Of a DNA stretch of 53,662 nucleotides, positions 42,911-51,706 are shown piece by piece (the stretch's first letter is position 1; each line of letters opens with the position of its first letter). Under the pieces are notes generated by a model. It made no database searches and had not been told where the DNA came from. It was given only the letters and a program-made list of their open reading frames with translations. The stretch comes from an uncultured Clostridia bacterium (lineage in GTDB: Bacteria > Bacillota > Clostridia > Lachnospirales > Anaerotignaceae), in the NCBI GenBank assembly GCA_944383885.1, contig CALWRF010000029.1, positions 1 to 53,662 of the forward strand. The letters are read 5' to 3'. The position numbers and the translations under genes are program-made.

Positions 42911-44207
42911 CTGCTTCCTCCTTTATTTCATAAAATGTATATTCTTCCTGTATTTCTTCTATAGGTACATCGCGGTTTAATAAAAGCGATGTTGTTTCGT
43001 AATGAATGTCATTTACCCTTGCTAAATCTTTTGCGCGGTATTTTGACTCTTTCTGGCTGTCTGTTAAAACGTCGTATACGCTGCGCACAACAAAATCGTT
43101 TACGTTTGAGCCGTTTCTGAACTGCGTCCAGATAGGTATGAATGAAACTTTTGTTATTTTAGCCGGGTTATCGTCTATTTTTTCAACTGAAATATTAAGT
43201 ATTATGCTTGCGTTACGCGGCGGTGTTGTTTGGGAAGATATAAAATTTCCCATAGAGTACATAACATAGCCTGTCCGAGTTGTGCCGTCGGCATCTGTAA
43301 TTTCACGCATTTCCATAGGCTCCAAAACATGAGGGTGGCTTGCAACTATAATGTCCGCTCCGCACTGGAACATAAAATCAACCCAGTTTTCCTGCTCCTC
43401 TGTAGGCTCTGTAACGTATTCTGTGCCCATGTGCGGCATAACAACTATAAAATCCGGATTAAGGCTCTCAGCCTTTGTTATGTCGTTTTTAACCGCTGTT
43501 TTGTCAAGCAGATTTACGTTATATTCGTTTTTAACAGGTATTCCGTTTGTACCGTAAGTATAGGATAAAAATACAAATTTTATGCCGTTTATTTCAGTTA
43601 TTTCTATATTATCACGCTCCTGCTGGCTTCGGTTTGTGCCAAAATGCTTTATTCCCAAAGAATCAAGAACATCAAGTGTGCGGCAGAGGGCGTCTGTGCC
43701 TTGGTCCATACAGTGGTTGTTAGCTGTTGTAAAAAAGTCAAAACCGGCATTTTTTGCGGCAACAGCAAAGCTGTCGGGAGTATTAAAACATGGAAAATCC
43801 TGGGCGCCTATTTCATCGCCGCCTAAAACTGTTTCAAGATTTCCCAAAACAAAGTCGGCTTTATCGAAATATTTTTTTACCGCCTGAAAATTATGGTCAA
43901 ATTCATAGGTGCCTGCTGCGCTGTCGTAGCTTTCTTCATATTGATAGCTGTGCACCATTAAATCACCTGTAAAGCTTAAAAGCGCCTGCCTTACAACCGG
44001 TTCTTCAGGTTCTTCAGCTGTTTTCTGCTCTTTTTCTTTATTTTCAGAAGAAATTGAAGAAATTTCTGAAGAATTTTCAGTTGATGAATACGGTAAAGAT
44101 GTGTTTTTATCACTGCTTGAGCAGCCTAAAAGGCAGAATGAAAAAACAACAGCAATTAAAAGAAACAGTATTTTATAAAGTCCTGTACTTGGCTTTTTGC
44201 GTCTCAT
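42903..44207 (-). CDS. CapA-family (PGA_cap) lipoprotein
   Basis: A 434-residue protein with a lipoprotein signal peptide (LFLLIAVVFSFCLLGCS, lipobox LLGC), a Ser/Glu-rich linker, then a CapA metallophosphatase-like domain: LSFTGDLMVHS, VLGNLETVLGG, FFTTANNHCMDQG, FVVMPHMGTEY and GADIIVASHPHVLEP. The family is linked to poly-gamma-glutamate capsules, but many members stand alone as here. No capB or capC is present. Start at 44207, about 11 nt after GGAGGG. The first 35 bases overlap the end of the fumarase beta gene. Confidence 0.88.
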   Translation of the reverse strand: MRRKKPSTGLYKILFLLIAVVFSFCLLGCSSSDKNTSLPYSSTENSSEISSISSENKEKEQKTAEEPEEPVVRQALLSFTGDLMVHSYQYEESYDSAAGTYEFDHNFQAVKKYFDKADFVLGNLETVLGGDEIGAQDFPCFNTPDSFAVAAKNAGFDFFTTANNHCMDQGTDALCRTLDVLDSLGIKHFGTNRSQQERDNIEITEINGIKFVFLSYTYGTNGIPVKNEYNVNLLDKTAVKNDITKAESLNPDFIVVMPHMGTEYVTEPTEEQENWVDFMFQCGADIIVASHPHVLEPMEMREITDADGTTRTGYVMYSMGNFISSQTTPPRNASIILNISVEKIDDNPAKITKVSFIPIWTQFRNGSNVNDFVVRSVYDVLTDSQKESKYRAKDLARVNDIHYETTSLLLNRDVPIEEIQEEYTFYEIKEEADA

Positions 44208-44724
44208 ATAAGTTATTACCCTCCGTGTCAATAACAACAATAGCCGGAAAATCCTCTACGTATAGCTTTCTTACAGCCTCAGCGCCTAAATCTTCATAAG
44301 CTATAATTTCGGCTGATTTTATGTGACTTGATATTAAAGCGGCAGCTCCGCCTGTGGCAGCAAAGTATACGGCTTTATTTTTTTTCATTGAATCTATTAC
44401 CTGCCCATTTCTGGCGCCTTTGCCTATCATGCCTGTTTGACCGTGGTCCATTAAAAAAGGAGCGTAAGAATCCATGCGGTAGCTGGTAGTAGGACCTGCC
44501 GGACCTATAACTGAGCCTGGTTTTGCAGGGGCTGGACCTGCGTAATAAATTACTGCGTTTTCCATATTAAAAGGGAATCTGCCTGTTTTGCCGTAATCCT
44601 CTATCATTCTTTTGTGTGCCGCGTCACGGGCGGTATATATTGTGCCTGTTATTTTTACAATATCGCCTACTTTAAGTTTTGCGGCGTCTTCTTTAGTTAA
44701 TGGGGCGGTTACTTTTATTTCCAT
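44173..44724 (-). CDS. Fe-S fumarate hydratase (class I), beta subunit
   Basis: A 183-residue C-terminal-type subunit of class I Fe-S hydro-lyases. PGSVIGPAGPTTSYRMDSYA and GMIGKGARNGQV are the conserved segments, which in single-chain fumarases belong to the C-terminal domain. With the alpha subunit it interconverts fumarate and malate. L-tartrate dehydratase is the alternative, as both share this architecture. It starts 18 bases after the alpha stop codon. Confidence 0.88.
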   Translation of the reverse strand: MEIKVTAPLTKEDAAKLKVGDIVKITGTIYTARDAAHKRMIEDYGKTGRFPFNMENAVIYYAGPAPAKPGSVIGPAGPTTSYRMDSYAPFLMDHGQTGMIGKGARNGQVIDSMKKNKAVYFAATGGAAALISSHIKSAEIIAYEDLGAEAVRKLYVEDFPAIVVIDTEGNNLYETQKAKYRTL

Positions 44725-44742
44725 TTTACAATACCTCCGTTT

Positions 44743-45585
44743 TTAAATTTCGCATACGGCGTGCCTTGTTACATGGCAGCTTATATTTACAGCTATAGGC
44801 ATACATGCTATATGTGTGGCGAAAGTTTCGATATTTACGGCAAGGGCTGTTGTCCTGCCGCCTAAGCCCTGAGGACCTATTCCTGTTTTATTAATTTTTT
44901 CCAAAAGCTCAATTTCCATCTCTTTAATATGCTCCAAACTGGAATGACTGCCTACAGGGCGCAGCAGTGCTTTTTTAGCAAGCAGCGCGCTTGTTTCAAA
45001 GTTGCCGCCGCAGCCTACGCCAACTATCATAGGCGGGCATGGGTTTGGACCTGCTGCCTCAACGGCGCTTAATACGGCTTCTTTGGCGCCTTCAATTCCG
45101 TCTGCCGGTTTGAGCATAAATATCTTGCTCATGTTCTCGCTTCCGGCGCCCTTTGGGGCTATTTCTATTTTAAGTTTGTCGCCTTCGACTATATTGTAAT
45201 GTATAATAGCCGGCGTGTTGTCGCCTGTATTTACACGTATGAAAGGGTCCTTAACGACTGATTTTCTTAGATATCCTTCTGTATATCCCTGACGGACGCC
45301 CTCGTTAATGGCATCTGTTAATGAGCCGTCTGTTATATGTACTTCCTGACCTATTGTTACAAAAACTACAGCAAGACCTGTATCCTGACAGATAGGCACC
45401 TGCTCATTTTTGGCTATGCCGGCATTTTCAATCAGCTGTCTTAGCATTTCACAGCCTATGGGCGACGGTTCTGTTTTTTCGGCTTCTTTAAGTGCGTTAT
45501 ATATATCGCTGTTTAAATTGCAGTTAGACGATATACACATTTTTTTAACTTCTTCAATTATTTTTTGTGTACTGATTTGGCGCAT
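44743..45585 (-). CDS. Fe-S fumarate hydratase (class I), alpha subunit
   Basis: A 280-residue subunit that holds the oxygen-sensitive 4Fe-4S cluster: cysteines in PICQDTG, VGVGCGGNFE and, near the C-terminus, IACMPIAVNISCH. GIGPQGLGGRTTALAV is the family signature. ATG at 45585 has GGAGG 6 nt upstream. First gene of a fumarase alpha-beta-capA-TIM-barrel run, head-on to replication. In a fermentative Clostridium it probably works in a reductive or partial TCA branch. Confidence 0.9.
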   Translation of the reverse strand: MRQISTQKIIEEVKKMCISSNCNLNSDIYNALKEAEKTEPSPIGCEMLRQLIENAGIAKNEQVPICQDTGLAVVFVTIGQEVHITDGSLTDAINEGVRQGYTEGYLRKSVVKDPFIRVNTGDNTPAIIHYNIVEGDKLKIEIAPKGAGSENMSKIFMLKPADGIEGAKEAVLSAVEAAGPNPCPPMIVGVGCGGNFETSALLAKKALLRPVGSHSSLEHIKEMEIELLEKINKTGIGPQGLGGRTTALAVNIETFATHIACMPIAVNISCHVTRHAVCEI

Positions 45586-45934
45586 AATAGTCCTCCATGT
45601 GCATAAACTCAAAATTATATCAGCTTAATTATATCATAGGAATATTTATTTTAAATATGATATTGTTAATTTAAGGCTTTTTGAATAATAAAATGCGGCA
45701 TTATGGTTTTTTATAACCTTTTATAAATTTTTATAAATTTTTATCTCTTTTTCAACAATTTCTATATGAAAATTTTAAAATATGTTTTTGGAGTTTTGGA
45801 AAAAAATTAAATGCATGATTTTTATAAGCCATAAAAATAAAAATTTACAATAATTTTAGTTAAACAGCATAGTTTTATTTATAAAGTGATTAAAAATAAT
45901 GAGAGTGCAGTTAAATATTGGGAGTTATGATTTC

Positions 45935-45963
45935 TTGACAAATATATACGTGAGATTTAAAAT
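45935..45963 (+). promoter_or_regulatory. Promoter of the feo operon
   Basis: TTGACA (45935-45940), 17-bp spacer, TAAAAT (45958-45963). The 45613-45934 stretch before it is A/T-rich; it contains only a loose TTTTATAAA repeat (about 45709-45744), and must hold the divergent fumarase promoter. Confidence 0.8.
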
Positions 45964-45977
45964 TGATTAACAAACGC

Positions 45978-45994
45978 TAATTGATTATCAATAA
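45978..45994. promoter_or_regulatory. Fur-like operator candidate in the feo leader
   Basis: TAATTGATTATCAATAA, a palindrome with 7 of 8 half-site pairs, 15 bases after the -10 element, so it covers the early transcribed region. It resembles Fur and related metalloregulator sites (ATTATCA core) and would allow iron-dependent repression. Confidence 0.55.
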
Positions 45995-46020
45995 GTTTTA
46001 TTTTTATTCGGAGGATAAAT

Positions 46021-46254
46021 ATGACTTTAGACCAATGCCCTATAGGTGTAAATTACAGAGTAACAGCGGTAAATGGTCAGGGCGCTTTGCGCCGCAGGCT
46101 TCTTGACATGGGAATTACACCTAAAACTATTGTTATGATTAGAAAAGTTGCGCCTATGGGTGACCCTATAGAAATTCATCTGAGAGGCTACGAGCTTACA
46201 ATAAGGATTGACGACGCTAAAAAAATAGAAGTAGCCGAGGAGGAGAAGGCTTAA
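46021..46254 (+). CDS. feoA: Ferrous iron transport protein A
   Basis: A 77-residue SH3-like protein. LRRRLLDMGITPKTIVMIRK and GDPIEIHLRGYELTIR are the FeoA pattern. It acts with FeoB at the cytoplasmic membrane face. GGAGG precedes the ATG; the stop overlaps feoB start (TAATG). Confidence 0.95.
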   Translation: MTLDQCPIGVNYRVTAVNGQGALRRRLLDMGITPKTIVMIRKVAPMGDPIEIHLRGYELTIRIDDAKKIEVAEEEKA

Positions 46255-48263
46255 TGATTTTTGCTCTTGGAGGAAATCAGAACTGCGGAAAAACAACGCT
46301 TTTTAATCAGCTTACAGGCTCTAACCAGCATGTAGGCAATTTTCCCGGCGTTACTGTGGACAAAAAAGAAGGCACAATAAGAGGTCACAGCGACTGCCTT
46401 GTGGTGGACCTGCCGGGAATTTACTCTCTTTCGCCTTATACAAGCGAGGAGATAGTTACAAGGGATTTTCTTATTAAAGAAAGACCGGACTGCATTATAA
46501 ATATACTTGACGCAACTAACATAGAGCGTAATTTATATTTAAGCATGCAGCTTATAGAAATGGATATACCAATGGTTATGGCTCTTAACATGATGGACGA
46601 GGTGCGCGCCAACGGAAACACAATTAAAATTAAGGAGCTTGAGGAATTTTTCGGCGTGCCTATGGTGCCTATTTCGGCATACAAGAATGAGGGCATTGAC
46701 GACCTTATAGATATTGCCGTTAAAGTTGCGGAAACAAAGCAGAAGCCTAAAAGAAAAGATTTCTGTTCCGGTGCCGTACACAGGGCTATACACGGCATAG
46801 CCCACCTTATAGAGGACCATGCCGAAAGAATAAATGTCTCACCGCGTTTTGCCTCTATTAAGCTTATTGAAGGCGATGAGCCTATGAGGCAGATGCTGCG
46901 CCTTACAGACAATGAGATAGATATGGTGGAGCACAATGTAACTGAGATGGAAACAGAACTGGGAACTGACAGGGAAGCCGCCCTTGCCGACATGCGGTAT
47001 ACATTTATAGAAAAAGCCTGCAAAGATACGGTTATTAAAACAGGCGAAAGCAAGGCGCATTTAAGAAGCGTTAAAATAGACAGCGTTCTTACGCATAAAA
47101 TATTTGCCATACCTATATTTATAGGCATTATGCTTTTAATGTTTTACTTAACATTTGGCGTAATAGGCGCTTTTTTAAGCGATATACTTGAATATATAAT
47201 AAGCAGTGCAACATCTGCCGCTGATTACGGTCTTACGTTATACGGCATTAACCCTGTTGTGCATTCACTTATAATTGATGGTATATTTGCCGGTGTAGGA
47301 AGTGTTTTAAGCTTTCTGCCTGTTATTGTTACGCTGTTTTTCTTTTTGTCAATACTGGAAGACAGCGGATATATGGCTCGTGTCGCGTTTGTAATGGACA
47401 AGCTTTTAAGGAAGATAGGTCTTTCGGGCAGAAGCTTTGTGCCTATGCTTATTGGATTTGGCTGTTCTGTGCCGGCTATAATGAGTGCCAGAACACTTGC
47501 CAGCGAAAGAGACAGAAAAATGACAATACTTCTTGTGCCATTTATGAGCTGTTCTGCCAAACTGCCTATATATGCCCTTTTTACGGAAGTTTTCTTTACA
47601 AAATACAAAGCTCTTGTTATGATAGTGTTATACATAATGGGTATATGCATAGGTGTTTTAAGCGGTTATATGTTTAACTCAACGGTATTTAAAGGAAATC
47701 CGGTGCCTTTTGTTATGGAACTGCCTAATTACAGGTTTCCAAGTTTTAAAAGCGTAGTAATGCTTATGTGGGATAAGGCAAAGGACTTTATTGTAAGAGC
47801 ATTTACCATTATATTTGTGGCAACTATTGTTATTTGGTTTTTACAGACATTTGACACAAGATTTAATGTAGTAATCGACAGCTCAAAGAGCATAATGGCT
47901 TTAATAGGAAAATTTATTGCGCCGGTATTTGAGCCTTTGGGCTTTAACGACTGGAGAGTTTCAACGGCGCTTATTACAGGCTTCAGCGCAAAAGAAACTG
48001 TTGTAAGCACATTTGCCGTATTAACAGGCGGCGGAGCTAACCTTACTAATGTTTTAAACCAAATATTTACACCGCTTAAAGCTTTTTCGTTTTTAACATT
48101 TTCGCTTTTATATACCCCGTGTGTTGCGGCTATTTCAGCTGTAAAAAGGGAAATGAACAGCACTGCCGCGGCGTTGGGCGTTGTTGTTTTCCAAATAGTT
48201 ACTGCGTGGATAGCGGCATTTATAGTATATAATATAGGCGGATTTATAGTAGGTCTTTTTTAG
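46254..48263 (+). CDS. feoB: Ferrous iron transport protein B
   Basis: A 669-residue GTP-gated Fe2+ transporter of normal length. G1 is GGNQNCGKTT (Gln where most have Pro), G3 is VVDLPGIY, G4 is LNMMDE. The membrane part has two Gate motifs, one around GLSGRSFVPMLIGFGCSVPA and one near NDWRVSTALITGFSAKETVV, each with the conserved cysteine or Lys/Glu pattern. Coupled to feoA by TAATG, and followed by the small Cys-rich partner. Confidence 0.96.
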   Translation: MIFALGGNQNCGKTTLFNQLTGSNQHVGNFPGVTVDKKEGTIRGHSDCLVVDLPGIYSLSPYTSEEIVTRDFLIKERPDCIINILDATNIERNLYLSMQLIEMDIPMVMALNMMDEVRANGNTIKIKELEEFFGVPMVPISAYKNEGIDDLIDIAVKVAETKQKPKRKDFCSGAVHRAIHGIAHLIEDHAERINVSPRFASIKLIEGDEPMRQMLRLTDNEIDMVEHNVTEMETELGTDREAALADMRYTFIEKACKDTVIKTGESKAHLRSVKIDSVLTHKIFAIPIFIGIMLLMFYLTFGVIGAFLSDILEYIISSATSAADYGLTLYGINPVVHSLIIDGIFAGVGSVLSFLPVIVTLFFFLSILEDSGYMARVAFVMDKLLRKIGLSGRSFVPMLIGFGCSVPAIMSARTLASERDRKMTILLVPFMSCSAKLPIYALFTEVFFTKYKALVMIVLYIMGICIGVLSGYMFNSTVFKGNPVPFVMELPNYRFPSFKSVVMLMWDKAKDFIVRAFTIIFVATIVIWFLQTFDTRFNVVIDSSKSIMALIGKFIAPVFEPLGFNDWRVSTALITGFSAKETVVSTFAVLTGGGANLTNVLNQIFTPLKAFSFLTFSLLYTPCVAAISAVKREMNSTAAALGVVVFQIVTAWIAAFIVYNIGGFIVGLF

Positions 48264-48275
48264 GAGGAATTATAA

Positions 48276-48449
48276 ATGTTTGGTCTTAAATGGTACGATA
48301 TACTGCTTGTAGTAATTGTGTTTCTGCTCTTTTTTACATCTATCCGCAAGATACAGAAAAACGCTAAAAACGGCTGCTCTCACAACTGCTACGGCTGTTC
48401 GGCTAAAGACTGCCCAAGCAAAAATATTATAGAAGATAAAAAGAAATAA
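48276..48449 (+). CDS. FeoB-associated Cys-rich membrane protein
   Basis: A 57-residue protein: MFGLKWYDI, one hydrophobic helix (LLVVIVFLLFF), a basic turn, then a Cys-rich tail CSHNCYGCSAKDC of the C-x3-C-x2-C-x4-C form. This matches the small FeoB-associated family found after feoB in Clostridia. It may collect or pass on iron at the membrane. GGAGG stands 8 nt before the ATG; the gene begins 12 bases after the feoB stop. Confidence 0.92.
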   Translation: MFGLKWYDILLVVIVFLLFFTSIRKIQKNAKNGCSHNCYGCSAKDCPSKNIIEDKKK

Positions 48450-48452
48450 ATT

Positions 48453-48496
48453 AAAACGGCGTACGTATGCCTTTTGGTGATGTGCGCCGTTTTTTA
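48453..48496 (+). terminator. Terminator of the feo operon
   Basis: AAAACGGCG and CGCCGTTTT are the stem base with an imperfect upper part, followed by TTTTT; the T-tract runs up to the ribosome binding site of the next gene. Confidence 0.8.
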
Positions 48497-48518
48497 TATT
48501 TACAAAGGGAGGTATTAC

Positions 48519-49013
48519 ATGAATATTGAGATTTGTGAAATGACAAAAGAGGACTGGCCGGAGGTTTCGGAAATTTATTCGTGGTGGCTTGAAAACGGAA
48601 ACATTACATTTCATAAAAAATGCCCGCCTTATGATGACTGGGATAAAGGCCATTTAAAGGACTGCCGCTTTATAGCCAAAGCAGACGGAAAAACAGCTGG
48701 ATTTTGTGTTTTAAGTCCTACTTCTCAAAGAGAGGCGTATAAAGGTGTTGTGGAAATAAGCATATATCTGAAAAACGGATATACAGGCTATGGCATAGGA
48801 AAAATGCTTATAGAAAAAATGATTAATGAAAGCGAGAAAAAAGGTTATTGGACACTTTACGCTTCTATATTTTCAATAAATAAGCAATGTATTAATATGC
48901 TTGAAAAATGCGGCTTCAGATACATAGGCTACAGAGAAAAAATTTCAAAAGACAAGTTTGGAGTATGGCAGGACACAACTTATATGGAACGCAGAAGCAA
49001 AAAAATAATGTAA
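48519..49013 (+). CDS. GNAT-family N-acetyltransferase
   Basis: A 164-residue acetyltransferase similar to the phosphinothricin acetyltransferase subgroup: the VEISIYLKNGYTGYGIGKML segment is the acetyl-CoA-binding V/I-x-x-x-GxGxG motif, and a C-terminal MLEKCGFRYIGYR is typical of these. Substrate unknown. AGGGAGG precedes the ATG at 48519. The region between it and the feo terminator has no space for a separate promoter, so it may be read from leakage past that terminator. Confidence 0.85.
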   Translation: MNIEICEMTKEDWPEVSEIYSWWLENGNITFHKKCPPYDDWDKGHLKDCRFIAKADGKTAGFCVLSPTSQREAYKGVVEISIYLKNGYTGYGIGKMLIEKMINESEKKGYWTLYASIFSINKQCINMLEKCGFRYIGYREKISKDKFGVWQDTTYMERRSKKIM

Positions 49014-49018
49014 TAATA

Positions 49019-49060
49019 AAAACACGCGGAATTTATTTATCCGCGTGTCTTTTGTTTTAT
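49019..49060. terminator. Terminator between the acetyltransferase gene and sppA
   Basis: AACACGCGGA and TCCGCGTGT form the stem, followed by CTTTTGTTTTATTT on the plus strand; convergent genes share it. Confidence 0.85.
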
Positions 49061-49075
49061 TTATTCTTTTTGATA

Positions 49076-50143
49076 TTAGTTTTGGTATATATAGTAAAAT
49101 GGAGATTTATTTTTATTTTCAAATAATTCAGCTAATTTACTGTATATCCCGTTATCTGTACTCATTTGAGATTGTGAAAACAAATAACCAAAAAGTGATG
49201 AGGAAGTATTTTTAGCATCTATAAATTCACAGTAAGAAAAATCATCAAGGGATTTTAAGTATTCCATAAACTGGTCGTAAGAAGCAATATTATCTATCAA
49301 TCCGGCATCTTTTGCCTGCTGTGCCGAAAATACGCGGCCATCGGCAAGTGTCCTGACTGTTTCTACAGGCAGATTGCGTGAAAGAGCTACAATATTAACA
49401 AATATCTCGAAGTTTTCGTCTATTATAGACTGAAGAATCTGTCTTTGCTCGTCGGTATAGCCTGAATAGCTGAACATATCTTTGTTTGCTCCGCTTTTTA
49501 TGTTGCTTTCTTTTATTCCAAGCTTATCCATAAGACCGCTTAAATCATAGTTCTGCATTATAACGCCTATAGAGCCTGTAAGTGTCATTCTGCCGGCGTA
49601 AATTTCATCTGCCGCCATAGCTATGTATAAAGCGCCGCTGGTTGCCTGGTTTCCCATATAGGCGTAAACAGGTCTGCCTGTCAGTTCTTTGTACTTCATT
49701 ATTTTCTGATACATTTCATCGCTTTCGTATGTACCGCCGCCAGGGGAGTTAAGGTACAAAATAAGACCTTTATTGTATTCATCATCAATAAGACGGTCTA
49801 TTTCATCAAGTGTCCACCTATGGTTGTAGCCTGTTGAATATATGCCGTTATCGGCTATAGTGCCTTCAAAATACAATGTTTCAACATAATCGCCGTCGTA
49901 TGTTGTGGAAACGGCAGTTTCCGGTGAGCCTATTGAGCTTGAAACAGAGCCTATGGCGTTGCCTATTGCAAGTATTATGGCTACTATGGCTATTAATATA
50001 ACAACGCCTATGGCTATAACTGTACCTCCGGCGGCTGCCAGTGCTATAAGGCAGCCGTTTTTGGAGCTTTTATTTGTATTTTGTGTATTTTGGTAATTGA
50101 AGTTATTTGGCTGAGTGTTAAATCCGCCCATATTGCTGTCCAT
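49076..50143 (-). CDS. sppA: Signal peptide peptidase SppA (S49 family)
   Basis: A 355-residue membrane-anchored S49 peptidase of the short, Gram-positive type. Residues 1-30 are Asn/Gln-rich and cytoplasmic, a transmembrane helix follows (about 33-65), then the protease domain. Catalytic Ser is in GNQATSGALYIA (about residue 169) and the likely Lys in ESNIKSGANKD (about residue 217), 48 residues apart, as in Bacillus SppA. It degrades spent signal peptides. The ATG at 50143 fits GAGG 7 nt upstream. It follows the CoA-transferase gene by 19 bases. Confidence 0.93.
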   Translation of the reverse strand: MDSNMGGFNTQPNNFNYQNTQNTNKSSKNGCLIALAAAGGTVIAIGVVILIAIVAIILAIGNAIGSVSSSIGSPETAVSTTYDGDYVETLYFEGTIADNGIYSTGYNHRWTLDEIDRLIDDEYNKGLILYLNSPGGGTYESDEMYQKIMKYKELTGRPVYAYMGNQATSGALYIAMAADEIYAGRMTLTGSIGVIMQNYDLSGLMDKLGIKESNIKSGANKDMFSYSGYTDEQRQILQSIIDENFEIFVNIVALSRNLPVETVRTLADGRVFSAQQAKDAGLIDNIASYDQFMEYLKSLDDFSYCEFIDAKNTSSSLFGYLFSQSQMSTDNGIYSKLAELFENKNKSPFYYIYQN

Positions 50144-50162
50144 TGTCATACCTCGCTAATTA

Positions 50163-51473
50163 TTATTCGTATGGCTCAAAAAATCTTCTTTCGTACTCCT
50201 CGCGCAGTTCATCACGGAAATTAGGGTGTGCGATTTTAATAAGCGCTTTTGCTCTTTCTTTAAGTGTTTTGCCTTTAAGAAGAGCTATTCCATATTCTGT
50301 AATTACATAATGAACATCGTTTCTTGATGTAGTAACAGCCGCGCCCTGATCTAAGAATGGTACAATACGGCTTATTTTTCCGCCGGCTGCTGTAGAAAGC
50401 ATGGCTATAATGCTTCTGCCGCCTTTGCTCATAGCCGCGCCGCGGACAAAGTCTACCTGACCGCCTACGCCGCTGAACTGTTTAAGACCTATGCTTTCGC
50501 TTACTACCTGACTCATAAGGTCTACCTGTATACAGCTGTTTATGGATACAACATTGTCATTCTGCGCTATTACTGTAGGGTCGTTTACAAAATCAACAGG
50601 GTTCATTGATATTTCAGGATTGTCGTCTATAAAGTCGTAAAGCCTCTGGGTACCCATTACGAATGTTATAACGCTCCTGCCCGGTTCCACCTGTTTCTTT
50701 TTGTTGTTAATAATACCGGCAAGCATAAGGTCTATAATGCCGTCGGAAGCCATTTCGGTATGAAGACCAAGGTTCTTTTTATCCCAAAGGAAAGTAAGTA
50801 CAGACTCTGGAATAGAGCCTATGCCAAGCTGAAGGCAGTCGCCGTCTTTAATAAGTGAAGAGCAGTATTTGCCTATTTTATTTTCGAGTATGCCTATTTT
50901 TGCCGGCTGCATTTCAAGTATAGGCTCAGAGTGTTCAACTATAAAGTCTATATCACGCACATGGATAAGGTTTCCGCCGAATGTACGCGGCATATACTCG
51001 TTTACCTGCGCTATTACAATCCTTGCGCATTCAGCGGCAGGCTTTGTATAATCGCTTGATGTGCCAAATGAGCAGAAGCCGTGTTTATCCGGGCGGCTTA
51101 CCATAACGAGGGCAACATCTACCGGAAGCTCTTCTCTGAACAGCTTAGGAACTTCATGGAAAAATCCCGGTGTGTAATTGCCCTGACCGTTGTTTACTGC
51201 TTCTCTTGTGCAGTTGCTTACAAAAAAGCCGTTAAATACAAAATGACCTTTCATTTCAGGACGGGTATATTTTCCTTCGCCAAGTGAAACAAGGTGGCAG
51301 ATTTCGACATTTTCGTACATTTCATAGTTTTCTACAAGTGTATCAATAAGATATGTAGGTTCTGCGGCAGCATGGCCTGTAACTACACGGTCACCGCTTT
51401 TTATATAGCTTATGGCTTCTTTTGCGGTAACTAATTTAGAAGCATAAATTTCTTTCCAATCTGGAATATTCAT
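50163..51473 (-). CDS. Acetyl-CoA hydrolase/transferase family CoA-transferase
   Basis: A 436-residue family I CoA-transferase. The catalytic Glu is E240 in LGLHTEMASDGIIDLM. GIGSIPESV and the GVGGQVDFVRGA motif are as in 4-hydroxybutyrate and butyryl-CoA:acetate CoA-transferases. It probably moves CoA between a short-chain acyl-CoA and acetate during fermentation. Sequence alone cannot choose between 4-hydroxybutyrate and butyrate. Strong GGAGG before the ATG. Probably cotranscribed with sppA. Confidence 0.88.
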   Translation of the reverse strand: MNIPDWKEIYASKLVTAKEAISYIKSGDRVVTGHAAAEPTYLIDTLVENYEMYENVEICHLVSLGEGKYTRPEMKGHFVFNGFFVSNCTREAVNNGQGNYTPGFFHEVPKLFREELPVDVALVMVSRPDKHGFCSFGTSSDYTKPAAECARIVIAQVNEYMPRTFGGNLIHVRDIDFIVEHSEPILEMQPAKIGILENKIGKYCSSLIKDGDCLQLGIGSIPESVLTFLWDKKNLGLHTEMASDGIIDLMLAGIINNKKKQVEPGRSVITFVMGTQRLYDFIDDNPEISMNPVDFVNDPTVIAQNDNVVSINSCIQVDLMSQVVSESIGLKQFSGVGGQVDFVRGAAMSKGGRSIIAMLSTAAGGKISRIVPFLDQGAAVTTSRNDVHYVITEYGIALLKGKTLKERAKALIKIAHPNFRDELREEYERRFFEPYE

Positions 51474-51706
51474 TTTCTGATACCTCCTTAAAAAATAACA
51501 AACGGATAGTTATACATATAGCGGCAAACGACAAAAACGAATTTATAAAAAACCGCTGTGATAATATATTACAGGTTTTTACCTGATTATGCAATGAAAA
51601 TCGTTAAAAGTCATTTATGTAAAGCTTTTAAATATGTTTTTTAATTTGAAAAAAAGCACTAAAAAGCGGCTGAAAAGTGGTAAAATATAACATTGAGGTG
51701 ATATAA

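Noticed and set aside
46436..47128. Long open frame antisense to feoB (230 codons), with others at 47225-47650 and 47729-48163
   Set aside because: All lie inside feoB on the opposite strand, have Ser/Ile-rich shadow composition and no Shine-Dalgarno sequence.
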